Counted from the stretch's first letter, positions 1 to 9,117 are shown. The stretch is DNA of 64,000 nucleotides from Pseudonocardia sp. DSM 110487 (GCF_019468565.1 NZ_CP080521.1:7626001-7690000); one strand, 5' to 3'. Numbers and translations are program-made. Notes: generated by a model not told the origin, from the letters alone.

Positions 1-256
1 CCCGGAAGAACGCCGTGACCGGGACCGACAGCGCCTCCGACAGGCGAGCGAGCGTGCCGAGGCTCGGCGACGACTGCGCGTTCTCGATCTTGGAAAGCAT
101 GCTCTTCGACAGTCCGCACTCATCGGCGAGCCGGCCGACGGTCCAACCGTGACGCAGCCGCATCTCCCGTACGCGCTCGGCGATCACCGTCGCGAGTGAC
201 TCCTCGACCCCGACACGTGGCCGCTCCCCCGCGACCTCCGCCTCCTCCGCGCTCAT
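1..256 (-). CDS. XRE-family regulator, N-terminal part (cut by window edge)
   Basis: Reading leftward from an ATG at 256, the first 85 residues contain a lambda-repressor-type helix-turn-helix: 'MRLRHGWTVGRLADECGLSK' followed by 'SMLSKIENAQSSPSLGTLARL'. This is the start of the XRE/PuuR-like class, whose members usually carry a C-terminal cupin domain; that part lies outside the window. It is the last gene of the leftward amine/amino-acid block and is separated from the permease by a strong terminator hairpin, so it probably has its own promoter. By analogy with PuuR it may sense an amine or its gamma-glutamyl derivative, but that is inference. Another start a few codons upstream is possible. 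Confidence 0.8.
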   Translation of the reverse strand, partial: MSAEEAEVAGERPRVGVEESLATVIAERVREMRLRHGWTVGRLADECGLSKSMLSKIENAQSSPSLGTLARLSEALSVPVTAFFR

Positions 257-435
257 CCATTCTGTGGCCACGGCTCGCTCCACGATGTTGCGCAGGCTCT
301 CGGGCCCGCGGGGACGGCGGGCCTGCCCCGCCGGCACCAACGCTAGTCGACGCAGGCCGCGAACAGGGCCACTGCCCGTGTCGTGAAGCTGGACGCGGTT
401 TACCGCCACGTCCATGATCATCGAAAACCGGGAAA

Positions 436-484
436 ATCATCGCGGGGTCGCCTCGATCCGCGATCGAGGCAACCCCGCGATGAT
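436..484 (-). terminator. Intrinsic terminator hairpin after the repeat-tailed permease
   Basis: A near-perfect inverted repeat has 23-bp arms (436-458 and 462-484, one mismatch) around a 3-base CGC loop. The arm begins ATCATCGCGGGGT. It lies between the permease stop (541) and the XRE start (256). As an almost symmetrical hairpin followed by AT-rich bases on the left (ttttcccggttttcg on the lower strand) it should stop leftward transcripts. Confidence 0.85.
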
Positions 485-540
485 CCGGCTTGCCGGTCGG
501 GCTGGGTGCGTCGGGCGCCCCCCCCCGACGATCCACCTCC

Positions 541-3309
541 TCAGGAGGCGAGCAACTGGCCGATGATGATCATGAGGACACCCCCTGCCAGCACCAGGTA
601 CGGCAGCAGGCTCACCGGCCAACGCTGGGACGTGACGGCACCCTCCGTGGTGGTTTCGACGACGCTGGCAGCAACAGCGTCGGCGCTGGCAGCACTCGTC
701 TCCGCGGTCGGGTCGGCACCATCGGCACTCGGACTCGCGTCGGAAGCGCCGTCGGCGGTCGGGGCGGCGGGGTCGGCGGCAGTCGCGTCAGCAGCATCAT
801 CGGCGGTCATGTCAGCAGCACCATCGGCAGCTTCGTCAGCGGTCACGTCGGCAGCGCCATCGGCACTCGGACTCGTGTCCGCAGCGCCGTCGGCGGTCGT
901 GTCGACGGGGCCGTCGACGGCCACCTCGACAGTCGTGCCAGCAGCGCCACCGGCGGCCGCCACAACAGTCTTACCAGCGCCGCCACCGGCACTCGGACTC
1001 GTGTCCGCAGCGCCATCGGCAGCCGCGTCAGCGGTCACGTCGGCAGCATCGTCGGCGGCGTCGGCGGTCGCGTCGGCGGTCGTGTCGGCGGTCGTGTCGG
1101 CGGTCGTGTCGGCGGTCGTGTCGGCGGTCGTGTCGGCAGGGTCGTCGACGGCCACCTCGACAGCGTCATTCGCAGCGTCATCAGCGGCCGCATCGGCAGC
1201 ACCATCAGCGGTCGCTTCCGCAGCACCATCAGCGGTCGCTTCCGCAGCACCATCAGCGGTCGCTTCCGCAGCACCATCAGCGGTCGCTTCCGCAGCACCA
1301 TCAGCGGTCGCTTCCGCAGCACCATCAGCGGTCGCTTCCGCAGCACCATCAGCGGTCGCTTCCGCAGCACCATCAGCGGTCGCTTCCGCAGCACCATCAG
1401 CGGTCGCTTCCGCAGCACCATCAGCGGTCGCTTCCGCAGCACCATCAGCGGTCGCTTCCGCAGCACCATCAGCGGTCGCTTCCGCAGCACCATCAGCGGT
1501 CGCTTCCGCAGCACCATCAGCGGTCGCTTCCGCAGCACCATCAGCGGTCGCTTCCGCAGCACCATCAGCCGCGCCCGCAGCGCCGTCGGCGGTCTTGTCC
1601 GCAGCGCCGTCGGCGGTCTTGTCCGCAACGCCCTCGGCGGTCTTGTCCGCAACGCCCTCGGCGGTCTTGTCCGCAGCGCCCTCGGCGGTCGCATCGGCAG
1701 CCGCGTCCGCAGCGCCATCGGTGGTCACCTCGACAGCCGCGACGGCGGTCGCGGCGGCGTTCTTGTCAGCAGCGCCATCGGCGGTCGCCACGACAGCCGT
1801 GTCGGTGATGCTGTCGGCGTACATCGACTCCGGAAACTCTCCCTTGTCCTGGACGTAGTGCCGGTAGGCGAAGACCGGGATGACGAGCGCGGCGAAGACG
1901 AGCCCGGTGATCAGTGCGCCCTGACCCCACACGTTCGCACCCCAGCCGAGCAGCAAGGCGTTCACGAACGCGAGGACCGCCCCCGCCCCGATGAGGAAGG
2001 TCGGCGCCCGCCACGGCCGCGGCACGTCGGGGTTGTCCCTGCGGTGCAGCCAGCCGGCGTTCAGGTTGAGGAAGTTGAAGATCATGTAGCAGACCGTGGA
2101 CGCGGCGAGCACGAACACGTAGTCGCTCATCAGCAGCAGAACGAGGTTGAAGCCGAGGTCGGTCCACATCGCTCGCGCCGGAGCGCCGTGCTGGTTGGCC
2201 TTGCCGAGGTAGCGCGGCAGCCACCCGTCGACCGAACCCTGGTACAGCGTCCGGGAACTGCCCGCCATCGTCGTCATGACGGACAGCAGGAGAGCCAGGA
2301 TCAGCATGACGACCAGCAGGCTGCCGACGACCGCGCCGCCACCGATCATCTCCACCATGGCCGCCGCTACCCCGCTGCCGGCGACGATGTCGTCCTCCAC
2401 CAGCCGGTCCAGGCCGAGCACGCCCAGGAACGTGAAGGGCACCAGCACATAGATCACCAGGCAGACGAAGCCCGAGGAGAAGATCGCCCGCGGCGTGTCG
2501 CGGCCGGGGTCCTTGAACTCCCGCGTGTAGCAAACCGCGGTCTCGAACGCGTAGGCCGACCAGGCAGCCAGGAACAAGCCGCCGGCGAAGAGGGTCCAGC
2601 CCTCGCCGTTCCAGGCGCCCGAGATCGGTGCGAAGGGGGCGAAGTTGGTCGACACGACGTCGCCGGTGAGCACCGGGACGACACCGACGACGAGCAGCGG
2701 CACCAGCACGGCGATGCCGATGATCGTCTGCACCCTGGCCGTCCGCAGCACGCCGTGGTGCTGGAGCACGAACACGAGCAGCAGGAGGGCCGCCGCGATC
2801 ACGAACTGCGCGTTGACCCGCAGTTCGAGCCCTTCCTTCAACGCGCCGAGGTCGACCAGACTCAGCGACCAGGTGTTGATCACGGAGTCGGCCGGGAACA
2901 GTGCGGTGATCAGGTAGCCGGCCCCGAGCCCCGAGCCGATCGCGAGCACCGGCGACCAGGCCAGCCAGTTGCACCACACCGAGATGGGGGCGATGAACTT
3001 CGAGTACGGCGCCCAGGCCATCGCCCCGTAGACCGATGCCCCGCCCGACTTGTGCGGGTACATGCCGGCGATCTCGGCGAAGACGGCGCTCTGGATCAGT
3101 CCGAACGCCACCGACACCGTCCACACCAGCACCGACGGGGTTCCCACGGTCGCCGCGATCGTGCCGATCGAGGTCAGGACCAGGGCAGGTACGCCGCTCG
3201 CGATCCAGAACGCTCCGGTCCAGCTGATCGATCGCTGGAGCCCAGGATCGTCCGGCGGGGTGGTTCGGTCGAGCTTTTGAGGAACTACACGCTCGGCTGT
3301 ATCAGCCAT
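541..3309 (-). CDS. APC-superfamily amino acid permease with a ~400-residue acidic repeat tail
   Basis: The 922-residue protein has a normal APC permease core in residues 1 to about 495. It begins with the APC-type TM1 'GAFWIASGVPALVLTSIGTI' and continues through about twelve hydrophobic segments. The core alone matches the usual family length of 450-520. It is followed by about 400 residues made almost only of Ala, Asp, Thr, Glu and Gly, including TTAD units and fifteen EATADGAA units. A final hydrophobic segment, 'PYLVLAGGVLMIIIGQLLAS', ends the protein. The tail is strongly acidic and predicted disordered, so the last segment would be a thirteenth helix tethered far from the core. The gene follows the glutamine-synthetase-like gene and probably imports an amino acid or amine. 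The substrate cannot be read from sequence. The large opposite-strand ORFs here are shadows. Confidence 0.85.
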   Translation of the reverse strand: MADTAERVVPQKLDRTTPPDDPGLQRSISWTGAFWIASGVPALVLTSIGTIAATVGTPSVLVWTVSVAFGLIQSAVFAEIAGMYPHKSGGASVYGAMAWAPYSKFIAPISVWCNWLAWSPVLAIGSGLGAGYLITALFPADSVINTWSLSLVDLGALKEGLELRVNAQFVIAAALLLLVFVLQHHGVLRTARVQTIIGIAVLVPLLVVGVVPVLTGDVVSTNFAPFAPISGAWNGEGWTLFAGGLFLAAWSAYAFETAVCYTREFKDPGRDTPRAIFSSGFVCLVIYVLVPFTFLGVLGLDRLVEDDIVAGSGVAAAMVEMIGGGAVVGSLLVVMLILALLLSVMTTMAGSSRTLYQGSVDGWLPRYLGKANQHGAPARAMWTDLGFNLVLLLMSDYVFVLAASTVCYMIFNFLNLNAGWLHRRDNPDVPRPWRAPTFLIGAGAVLAFVNALLLGWGANVWGQGALITGLVFAALVIPVFAYRHYVQDKGEFPESMYADSITDTAVVATADGAADKNAAATAVAAVEVTTDGAADAAADATAEGAADKTAEGVADKTAEGVADKTADGAADKTADGAAGAADGAAEATADGAAEATADGAAEATADGAAEATADGAAEATADGAAEATADGAAEATADGAAEATADGAAEATADGAAEATADGAAEATADGAAEATADGAAEATADGAAEATADGAAEATADGAADAAADDAANDAVEVAVDDPADTTADTTADTTADTTADTTADATADAADDAADVTADAAADGAADTSPSAGGGAGKTVVAAAGGAAGTTVEVAVDGPVDTTADGAADTSPSADGAADVTADEAADGAADMTADDAADATAADPAAPTADGASDASPSADGADPTAETSAASADAVAASVVETTTEGAVTSQRWPVSLLPYLVLAGGVLMIIIGQLLAS
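1072..1131 (-). repeat. 12-bp tandem repeat (5 units) encoding TTAD
   Basis: Five consecutive copies of gtcggcggtcgt on the + strand are flanked by degenerate copies. They encode a T-T-A-D run in the permease tail. The unit is a multiple of three, so changes in copy number keep the reading frame. Confidence 0.95.
1201..1560 (-). repeat. 24-bp tandem repeat (15 identical units) encoding EATADGAA
   Basis: Fifteen consecutive units of the 24-bp sequence starting accatcagcggtcg fill 1201-1560 without visible variation, followed by a partial copy. On the lower strand each unit encodes the octapeptide E-A-T-A-D-G-A-A. Perfect identity implies recent expansion or homogenisation by slippage or unequal recombination. 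There are no spacers, so it is not a CRISPR array. Confidence 0.97.
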
Positions 3310-3442
3310 TCAGGGTCTCCTTGTCGAGCAATTCATGCGTCTGGCGATGCCGGAGCGGGAGGACTGCACATCGGCTGGTCCAGCCTGCGAGGGCCCCCGG
3401 CCGTCGAACTCCATGGACGAGCCGCCCTATGCGCCGATCGGC

Positions 3443-4861
3443 CTAGGGCAGGATGTCGAGGTATTCCTTGACGTCCCAATCGCTGACGGTGGCGCAGTAG
3501 CGCTCCCATTCGTCGCGCTTGTAGTGCATGAAGACCCGGTACATGTCGCCCGGCAGCGCGCTGCGGATGACCTCGTCGGCCTCGAGCGCGGCCAGTGCGT
3601 CGCCGAGCGTCATCGGAATCTTGCGGACCTGTTTCCCCTCCGCCATCGCGTCGTAGATGTTGCGCTCCTCCGGGGGGCCGGGGTCGAGGTTGCGCCGGAT
3701 GCCGTCGCCCATCGCCTTGATCAGCCCGGCCATGGACAGGTACGGGTTGACCGAGGAGTCCACCGAGCGGTACTCGAACCGGTCCGGCGAGCTGACACGC
3801 AGCGCCGTCGTGCGGTTCTGGAAGCCCCAGTCCGCGTAGAGCGGCGCCCAGAATCCGGTGTCCCAGAACCGCCGGTAGGAGTTGACCGTCGGCGCGGTGA
3901 GGCAGGTGAGCCCGTTGAGGTGCTCCAGCACGCCCCCGATCGCTGCCAACCCCAGCTTGCTCGGCATCCGCGGGCTGTCCCCGTCGGGCAGGAACACGTT
4001 CTCGGCACCGTCGGCACTGCCGTCATCGCCCTGCCACAGCGAGATGTTGTGGTGGCAGCCGTTGGCCGACACGCCCATGAACGGCTTGGGCATGAAGCAC
4101 GGGAACGCCCCGAACTCGCGGCCGACCTGCTTGCAGATCTGCCGGTAGGTGGTGAGCCGGTCGGCGGTGTACTCGGCCCGGTCGAACTGCCAGTTGAGCT
4201 CCAACTGGCCCGGCGCGTCCTCGTGATCGCCCTGGATCATGTCCAGCCCCATCGCCGTGCCGTACTCCATCACCCGATGGATCAGCGGCTGCAGCTCGGA
4301 GAACTGGTCGATGTGGTAGCAGTACGGCTTGGTCATGCCCTCGACCGACGGACTACCGTCCGGATTCTGCTTGAGCCACATCATCTCCGGCTCGGTACCG
4401 GCCCGCAGGTGCAACCCGGTCTCGGCCTCGAACTCGGCATGGATCCGCTTCAGGTTGCCCCGGCAGTCCGAACTCAAGAACGCGCCCGGGTCCTCTTCCT
4501 CCTCCTTGCCGCGGAACAGCGTGCAGAACACCCGCGCCGTCTTGCGGTCCCATGGCAGCACGCAGAAGGTCTCCACATCCGGCAACCCGACGAGCTCGCG
4601 GGACTCCGGACCGTAACCGATGTAGTCCCCGTGCCGGTCGGTGAACAAGTTCGCGGTTGCCCCGTAAACGAGCTGGAAGCCATTGTTCGCGAACCGCTCC
4701 CAGTGCGCCGCCGGAGCACCCTTACCCACGATCCGGCCCGTCACCGAGACGAACTGGTAGTAGATGTATGTGACGTCGGATTCGTCGATCAGACGACGGA
4801 CGCGAGCGATCTCGTCCGCGCGTCCGTCCTGTGCCAGGAACTGCTCGAGATCGGTTACCAT
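3443..4861 (-). CDS. Glutamine synthetase-like gamma-glutamyl ligase
   Basis: This 472-residue protein has the GS catalytic-domain landmarks in order: 'GTEPEMM' (metal-binding Glu), 'GDHEDAPGQLELN' (the HE-APGQxE segment), 'MPKPFMGVSANGCHHNISL' (NGSGxH-like loop, here NGCHHN) and 'NRTTALRVSS' (substrate/phosphate Arg). Classical GlnA has the adenylylation Tyr and NGSGMHxH. The altered loop here points to the divergent GlnA3/PuuA/GlnT-like group that joins glutamate to an amine or polyamine, and the two flanking permeases fit an amine-assimilation role. The ATG at 4861 is preceded by an AGGGGGG ribosome-binding site. Substrate identity is inference; methylamine, ethanolamine or a polyamine are all possible. 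Confidence 0.85.
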   Translation of the reverse strand: MVTDLEQFLAQDGRADEIARVRRLIDESDVTYIYYQFVSVTGRIVGKGAPAAHWERFANNGFQLVYGATANLFTDRHGDYIGYGPESRELVGLPDVETFCVLPWDRKTARVFCTLFRGKEEEEDPGAFLSSDCRGNLKRIHAEFEAETGLHLRAGTEPEMMWLKQNPDGSPSVEGMTKPYCYHIDQFSELQPLIHRVMEYGTAMGLDMIQGDHEDAPGQLELNWQFDRAEYTADRLTTYRQICKQVGREFGAFPCFMPKPFMGVSANGCHHNISLWQGDDGSADGAENVFLPDGDSPRMPSKLGLAAIGGVLEHLNGLTCLTAPTVNSYRRFWDTGFWAPLYADWGFQNRTTALRVSSPDRFEYRSVDSSVNPYLSMAGLIKAMGDGIRRNLDPGPPEERNIYDAMAEGKQVRKIPMTLGDALAALEADEVIRSALPGDMYRVFMHYKRDEWERYCATVSDWDVKEYLDILP

Positions 4862-4968
4862 CAGAACCCCCCTGCTTGCGTTGGCTGATGTGGTGCGGGC
4901 CCACCCCGTTCGGGGGGAGCAAACTTGGTGGAAGCGGGAAACGTGGCGGACGCTACGATCGACTTCGC

Positions 4969-6525
4969 TCAGTGCACGCGCAGCTCATGTTCGATCTCGG
5001 CGAGGGAGAGGTCGCTGCCGGTCTCGCGGACCGGGCCGGTGAACCAATGCCGGGCGGACAGCAGGTACCAGCCACCGAAGAGGATCAGTGCTCCGCCCAC
5101 GGTCAACGGGGCGTAGTTGACGAGCTCCCAGTCGAAGTCCTCGGCCCCGGGAACGCCCTGGGGCGAGACCGGCAGGAGGAACAGGACGCAGATCAGCACG
5201 ATCCAGGCGACCGCCAGCGGGGAAATCCACCGATAGTGCTTGCCGAGGCTCCAGGCGCCGGGCTCGAACGAGGCACCCGCGCGGATACGCAGGAAGATCG
5301 GCAGGCCGAAGGCGATGCTGAGGCCGATGACCGCGATCGAGGTGGCCACCACGTACGCCACCGCGATGAACAGGCTCGGCACCATGATCAACCACGACAG
5401 GACCCCCACGGCGATCACCGCGTTGATCGGGGCTCGGCTGGGCGAGACCTTGCGCCAGAGCCGGGAGCCGGGAATCGCGCCGTCGCGGGAGAACGCGAAC
5501 ATCATCCGGGACGCCGCCTGGAGCGACGACGTGCCGCAGAAGAACTGCCCGACCAGGACGATGAACAGCAGGAACGCGGTCCACTGCTCGTTGAGCGCTG
5601 TGGTGAAGATGTAAGGGATCGCATCCACACCCGCATCGAGCGTGCCCTGGACATCGGGAATGGCGAAGGTGATCGCGAGCAGCAGGAAGAACCCGAAGAT
5701 CCCGGAAACGACGACGGCCGACACCATTCCCGTGGCCACGGATCGAGACGCGTTCTGAGTCTCCTCGCTCAGGTGGGCCGAGGCGTCGTACCCGGTGATG
5801 GTCCAGGCCGACATGAGAAGTCCGAGACCGAAGACGTACCAGAACCCGATTCCGTCTCCGGAGAAGCCGGAGTTGTTCAGCGTCTCGGTGAATACGAACG
5901 CGACCGATTGGTGGCGGGGCACGATTGCCAGCACCAGCACGATGAGGCCCACGCCGACCATGCCCCACAACGCGGCGAGCGAGTTGAGCAGGCTCAGGAT
6001 GTTGATGTTGAGCAGGTTCAGCAGGACGTGCAGCACAACGATCACGGTGAAGACGATGAAGATCGTGGACGACTCGGTGTCGATCAGATCGGGGAACAGC
6101 AGGTTGAGCAGGGCGGTGGTGACCACCCCGCCGCCGTAGTCGATCCCGGCGGTGACCGAGATCTGACCGACCAGGTTGAACCAGCCGGTGAACCATCCCC
6201 ATGCCGGACCGCCGAGCCTGGAGGCCCAGAAGTACAGCGCACCGGCCGTCGGCATCGACGAGGCGATCTCGGCCATCGCCATCGCGACCAGGGTCGTGAA
6301 GACGCTGACCAGCACCCAGCCCCACACGATCGCGACCGGACCTCCATTGTTCAACGCCTGGTAGTACGTGGTCACGCAGCCGGCGGCGACCACCGAGATG
6401 ATGGAGAACGAGATGGCGAAGTTGGAGAACGTGCCCATCTTTCGATGCAGCACCTGCCGATACCCGAGATAGTGCAGGAGAACTTCGTCCGACTGCTGTA
6501 CCGGGTGGCGATGCTTGGGCGGCAT
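4969..6525 (-). CDS. APC-family amino acid/amine permease
   Basis: The 518-residue protein begins MPPKHRHPVQQSDEVLLHYL and has about twelve hydrophobic segments. The first is 'FAISFSIISVVAAGCVTTYY', and the conserved TM2-3 region 'AMAEIASSMPTAGALYFWAS' is typical of the GABA/amino-acid-choline transporter group of APC proteins. An upstream ATG at 6615 keeps the frame open, but the ATG at 6525 has an ideal GAGGAG site eight bases before it, so I use that start. It is the first gene of the leftward transporter, GS-like ligase, transporter series, with gaps of 107 and 133 bp. It likely feeds substrate to the GS-like enzyme. Specificity is unknown. Confidence 0.9.
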   Translation of the reverse strand: MPPKHRHPVQQSDEVLLHYLGYRQVLHRKMGTFSNFAISFSIISVVAAGCVTTYYQALNNGGPVAIVWGWVLVSVFTTLVAMAMAEIASSMPTAGALYFWASRLGGPAWGWFTGWFNLVGQISVTAGIDYGGGVVTTALLNLLFPDLIDTESSTIFIVFTVIVVLHVLLNLLNINILSLLNSLAALWGMVGVGLIVLVLAIVPRHQSVAFVFTETLNNSGFSGDGIGFWYVFGLGLLMSAWTITGYDASAHLSEETQNASRSVATGMVSAVVVSGIFGFFLLLAITFAIPDVQGTLDAGVDAIPYIFTTALNEQWTAFLLFIVLVGQFFCGTSSLQAASRMMFAFSRDGAIPGSRLWRKVSPSRAPINAVIAVGVLSWLIMVPSLFIAVAYVVATSIAVIGLSIAFGLPIFLRIRAGASFEPGAWSLGKHYRWISPLAVAWIVLICVLFLLPVSPQGVPGAEDFDWELVNYAPLTVGGALILFGGWYLLSARHWFTGPVRETGSDLSLAEIEHELRVH

Positions 6526-6675
6526 GTTGACTCCTCGTACCTGGTGATCGACCATTGCGGCCCTGCGCAGAAGTTCGAGGGCCGGCACATCCTGCGAGAC
6601 GTTCTTCGAGCTCACGAGAACAGCCGCACCGTGGGGCGGGCGGCAGCGGCCGAGAGGAGCGGCCGAGATCAGAGA

Positions 6676-7368
6676 TCAGGGGCCGTAGGTGTCCTCCTGG
6701 AGCAACCCGTGCGCCACCCCGACGTCGAGGAGGGCCATGGTGTGGGAATGCCTGGCGCCGAGGGTCGCCTCGGCGTCGTCCACCGTCGCCGCGAGCATCC
6801 GGTGAGCGGAGGCGACGTCGCCGGCGGCGGCAAGTGCAAGCGCCAGGTTCATCCGTGCACTGAGCGTGTCGCTGTGGGTGGAGCCGAGCGTGCGGGAGCG
6901 CTGCACGACGACCTGCTTGGCCAGCGCGATCGCAGTGTCGGCATCACCGGTCAGCCGGTGAGCCGCGGCTAGCGCACTGCGCGCGATGAGGGTGTCCGGA
7001 TGGTCGTCACCGAGCACTCGAACCCGATCCGAAACGTTGTTGAGGATGAGTTTCAGGCCCTTGCGCCGGTGCCCCGCGGCGAAGCAGGCGACAGCGAGGT
7101 TGCCCGCCACCGTCATGGTGCCGGGATGATCGGGACCGAGCGCGGAGCGGCAGACGCCCAGGGCCTGCTCGAGTAGCGGAACGGACTCGTCGTAGCGGCC
7201 CGCTTCGAACATCTCGGCAGCGGTCATATTGATCGCTGCGGCCTCCCACACCATCGGCAGCGCCACTGGGGGCAGCTGGGGTGCGCCGTGTGTCTGACGG
7301 TAGGGCCTCGGCTGATCGTGATCTCTCGACCGCATCCGGCCGTCAACCCCCTCAGTCGACATGCGCAC
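6676..7368 (-). CDS. Tetratricopeptide-repeat protein, probably a partial NB-ARC/TPR relic
   Basis: The 230-residue ORF contains three to four TPR-like units of about 42 residues, each with the actinobacterial 'LGxDHPxT' pattern: 'ALGPDHPGTMTVAGNLAVAC', 'VLGDDHPDTLIARSALAAAH', 'TLGSTHSDTLSARMNLALAL' and 'TLGARHSHTMALLDVGVAHG'. Such arrays normally form the C-terminal part of longer signalling proteins. The first ~45 residues do not look like TPR, so the true start may be internal (near 7227, MTAAEMFEAG) or the N-terminal part has been lost. It lies upstream of the permease block on the same strand and next to a decayed ORF. No partner or function can be assigned. Confidence 0.6.
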   Translation of the reverse strand: MRMSTEGVDGRMRSRDHDQPRPYRQTHGAPQLPPVALPMVWEAAAINMTAAEMFEAGRYDESVPLLEQALGVCRSALGPDHPGTMTVAGNLAVACFAAGHRRKGLKLILNNVSDRVRVLGDDHPDTLIARSALAAAHRLTGDADTAIALAKQVVVQRSRTLGSTHSDTLSARMNLALALAAAGDVASAHRMLAATVDDAEATLGARHSHTMALLDVGVAHGLLQEDTYGP

Positions 7369-7479
7369 GTCGAGCGAAACCAGCCGTCCATTGAGGAGCG
7401 CGACGCTAGCACACGGTCAACTCTGAGTAGTCGAGGATCGACAGTGTGCCTGCGTACGGGTGCATCGCCTGCCCTCGAA

Positions 7480-8035
7480 TGGGTCCTCCCCGTTACGAAG
7501 GGAGTCGATCTCGGCCAACTCCGCGCCACCTACGTGTACTGCTCTGCGAGCAGGACAACGGCCTGGCGGGGCTGTGACCAGGCCCGAAGCCGACACGGCA
7601 GGACGGGCGCCGAAGCCGATCAGCCCGTTCACGTCTTCAACATCGCACAGGTCCGCGAGCAGGGAGCTGAACCGCCCGACGTCGATCGGCATCGGCCAGA
7701 ACTCGGCGACCGTCGCGCCGAACCGGACGAGAACGCCTACGGGATCGGAAGGTCTGTGCGGGCGAGCGCCAGGGCGGTCGGTCGTGCCTTGCCACGATCG
7801 ACCCGGACGATCCCACCGGGATTTCACACACGAGCTCGGGGAGCTGAGCTCGTAGGTGCGCAGTCCCCCTCAGCTGCGGGAGCGTGGCTTCGATGGCCCG
7901 CTGCACGTCGAGCGTATGCATCGACTCTGCCTGGGCCGGACCGGATCGCGGCACCGCCCCAGATTCCTGGGGTCGGTCGCGGCCTCGAAGATCGACTCGC
8001 GGGAGATGCGCGGCTTGGTGCCCCGACGACGGCTG
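7480..8035 (-). pseudogene. Decayed ORF of unknown family spread over two frames
   Basis: Protein-like sequence runs leftward here but changes frame. The first stretch includes 'LDVQRAIEATLPQLRG' and 'LPELVCEIPVGSSGSIVARH' (about 7920-7770). It then continues in another frame with 'VGVLVRFGATVAEFWPMPID' and 'GRFSSLLADLCDVEDVNGLI' (about 7745-7610). Composition is that of real actinobacterial protein, yet no single frame is open throughout and no start is convincing. I do not recognise the family. It may be the missing upstream part of the TPR gene or an independent relic. Limits are approximate. Confidence 0.35.
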
Positions 8036-8119
8036 AAAGCCCCACGCGCGCCGGGGCTCCAGCCGCGCGGGCGCGGTGAGGTCGGATCGGTGGCGCCGCC
8101 GCCGAGCTATCGTCGCCCG

Positions 8120-9117
8120 GTGCGTGACCGTCCGACGATCTACGACGTCGCCCGCGAAGCCGGTGTCGCTGCCTCCACCGTCTCCCGCGCCTACTCCCGT
8201 CCCGGGCGGTCAACGCCGAGACGGCCCGGGCGATCTTCGCCGCAGCCGGGCGGATCGGCTACCGCACCACCAAGATCACCGGATCGGTCAGCAGACAGAC
8301 CGGTGCCGTCGCCCTGATGGTCTCCGACATCACGAACCCGTTCTACGGCGAGATCATCAAAGGCGCCGAGGAGGCTGCCCGCCACGCCGGATACGCGCTG
8401 CTGCTCTCCGACACGTCCGAGACGGGCCAGGTCGAACGCGACATCGTCGATCGCACGATGGACCTGGTGGAAGGCGTGGTGCTGGGGAGCTCACGCATGA
8501 GCGACTCCGCGATCCGGATGATCGCCAAGCAGAAGCCGCTGGTCCTGCTGAACCGGCAGATCACCGAAACGTCCTGCATCGTCGCCGACAACCCACGGGG
8601 TGTCCGCCGGGCCGTCGAGCATCTCGCCACGCTCGGCCACACCACCATCACCTACGTCGCGGGACCTGCGGCGAGCTGGGCGGAGGGCATGCGGTGGCGG
8701 GCCCTCCGGGAGGCGGGTCATGAGCTTGAGCTGCGGATACGCCGGATCGACCCGAAGGACGACCCCACCATGCTCACCGGCTTCGACACCGCACGTCGGA
8801 TCCTGGAGGAGGGCGCCACCGCGGTCCTCGCGTACAACGACGCACTGGCGATCGGCATCATCAAGGGCCTCAAGAAGCTGGACGTGCACGTACCCGACGA
8901 CGTGAGCGTCGTCGGATTCGACAACGTGCTACTCACCGAGGTGGTGGATCCGGCTCTGACCACGGTCATGGCACCCATGCGCAAGGCGGGCGCGGCCGGC
9001 GTCGGCAACGTGCTGGCGCTCGCCTCCGGGGCACAGACGAGCGGCGAGACCCTCGTGCTCCCGATGACGCTCGTGGTGCGCGAGTCGACGGGACCACGCC
9101 GCGCCGCTCGGCGCTGA
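8120..9117 (+). pseudogene. LacI-family transcriptional regulator with an apparent -1 frameshift
   Basis: From the GTG at 8120 the product starts VRDRPTIYDVAREAGVAAST, a typical LacI helix-turn-helix ('VSRAYSRPGR'). At about 8206-8209 the frame breaks. Adding one G to 'cccgggcgg' restores the expected hinge, 'VNAETARAIFAAAGRIGYRT', which then runs unbroken into the periplasmic-binding-like domain (from 'ALMVSDITNPFYGEIIKGAE') to the stop at 9117. Apart from one missing base it is a full-length ~333-residue LacI regulator, so either the gene is recently dead or this is a sequence error. It faces the beta-glucuronide transporter operon and is the natural candidate to bind the two operators near 16.1 kb. 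That pairing is inference. Confidence 0.8.

Noticed and set aside
1201..1560. CRISPR-like regular repeats
   Set aside because: Units are contiguous, 24 bp, with no spacers and in frame with the permease tail; no cas genes nearby.
490..3471. Large + strand ORF of 993 codons opposite the repeat-tailed permease
   Set aside because: It is an antisense shadow. The lower strand has a clear APC permease with good helices, while the upper reading is Arg/Gly/Ser-rich repeat without domain or start signal.
4831..6972. Long + strand ORF opposite the second permease
   Set aside because: Antisense of a well-supported transporter; composition Asp/Arg/His/Gly-rich, typical of a shadow frame.
7288..8079. 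+ strand ORF between the TPR gene and the LacI regulator
   Set aside because: No recognisable domain and no ribosome-binding site; the protein-like signal here lies on the lower strand.
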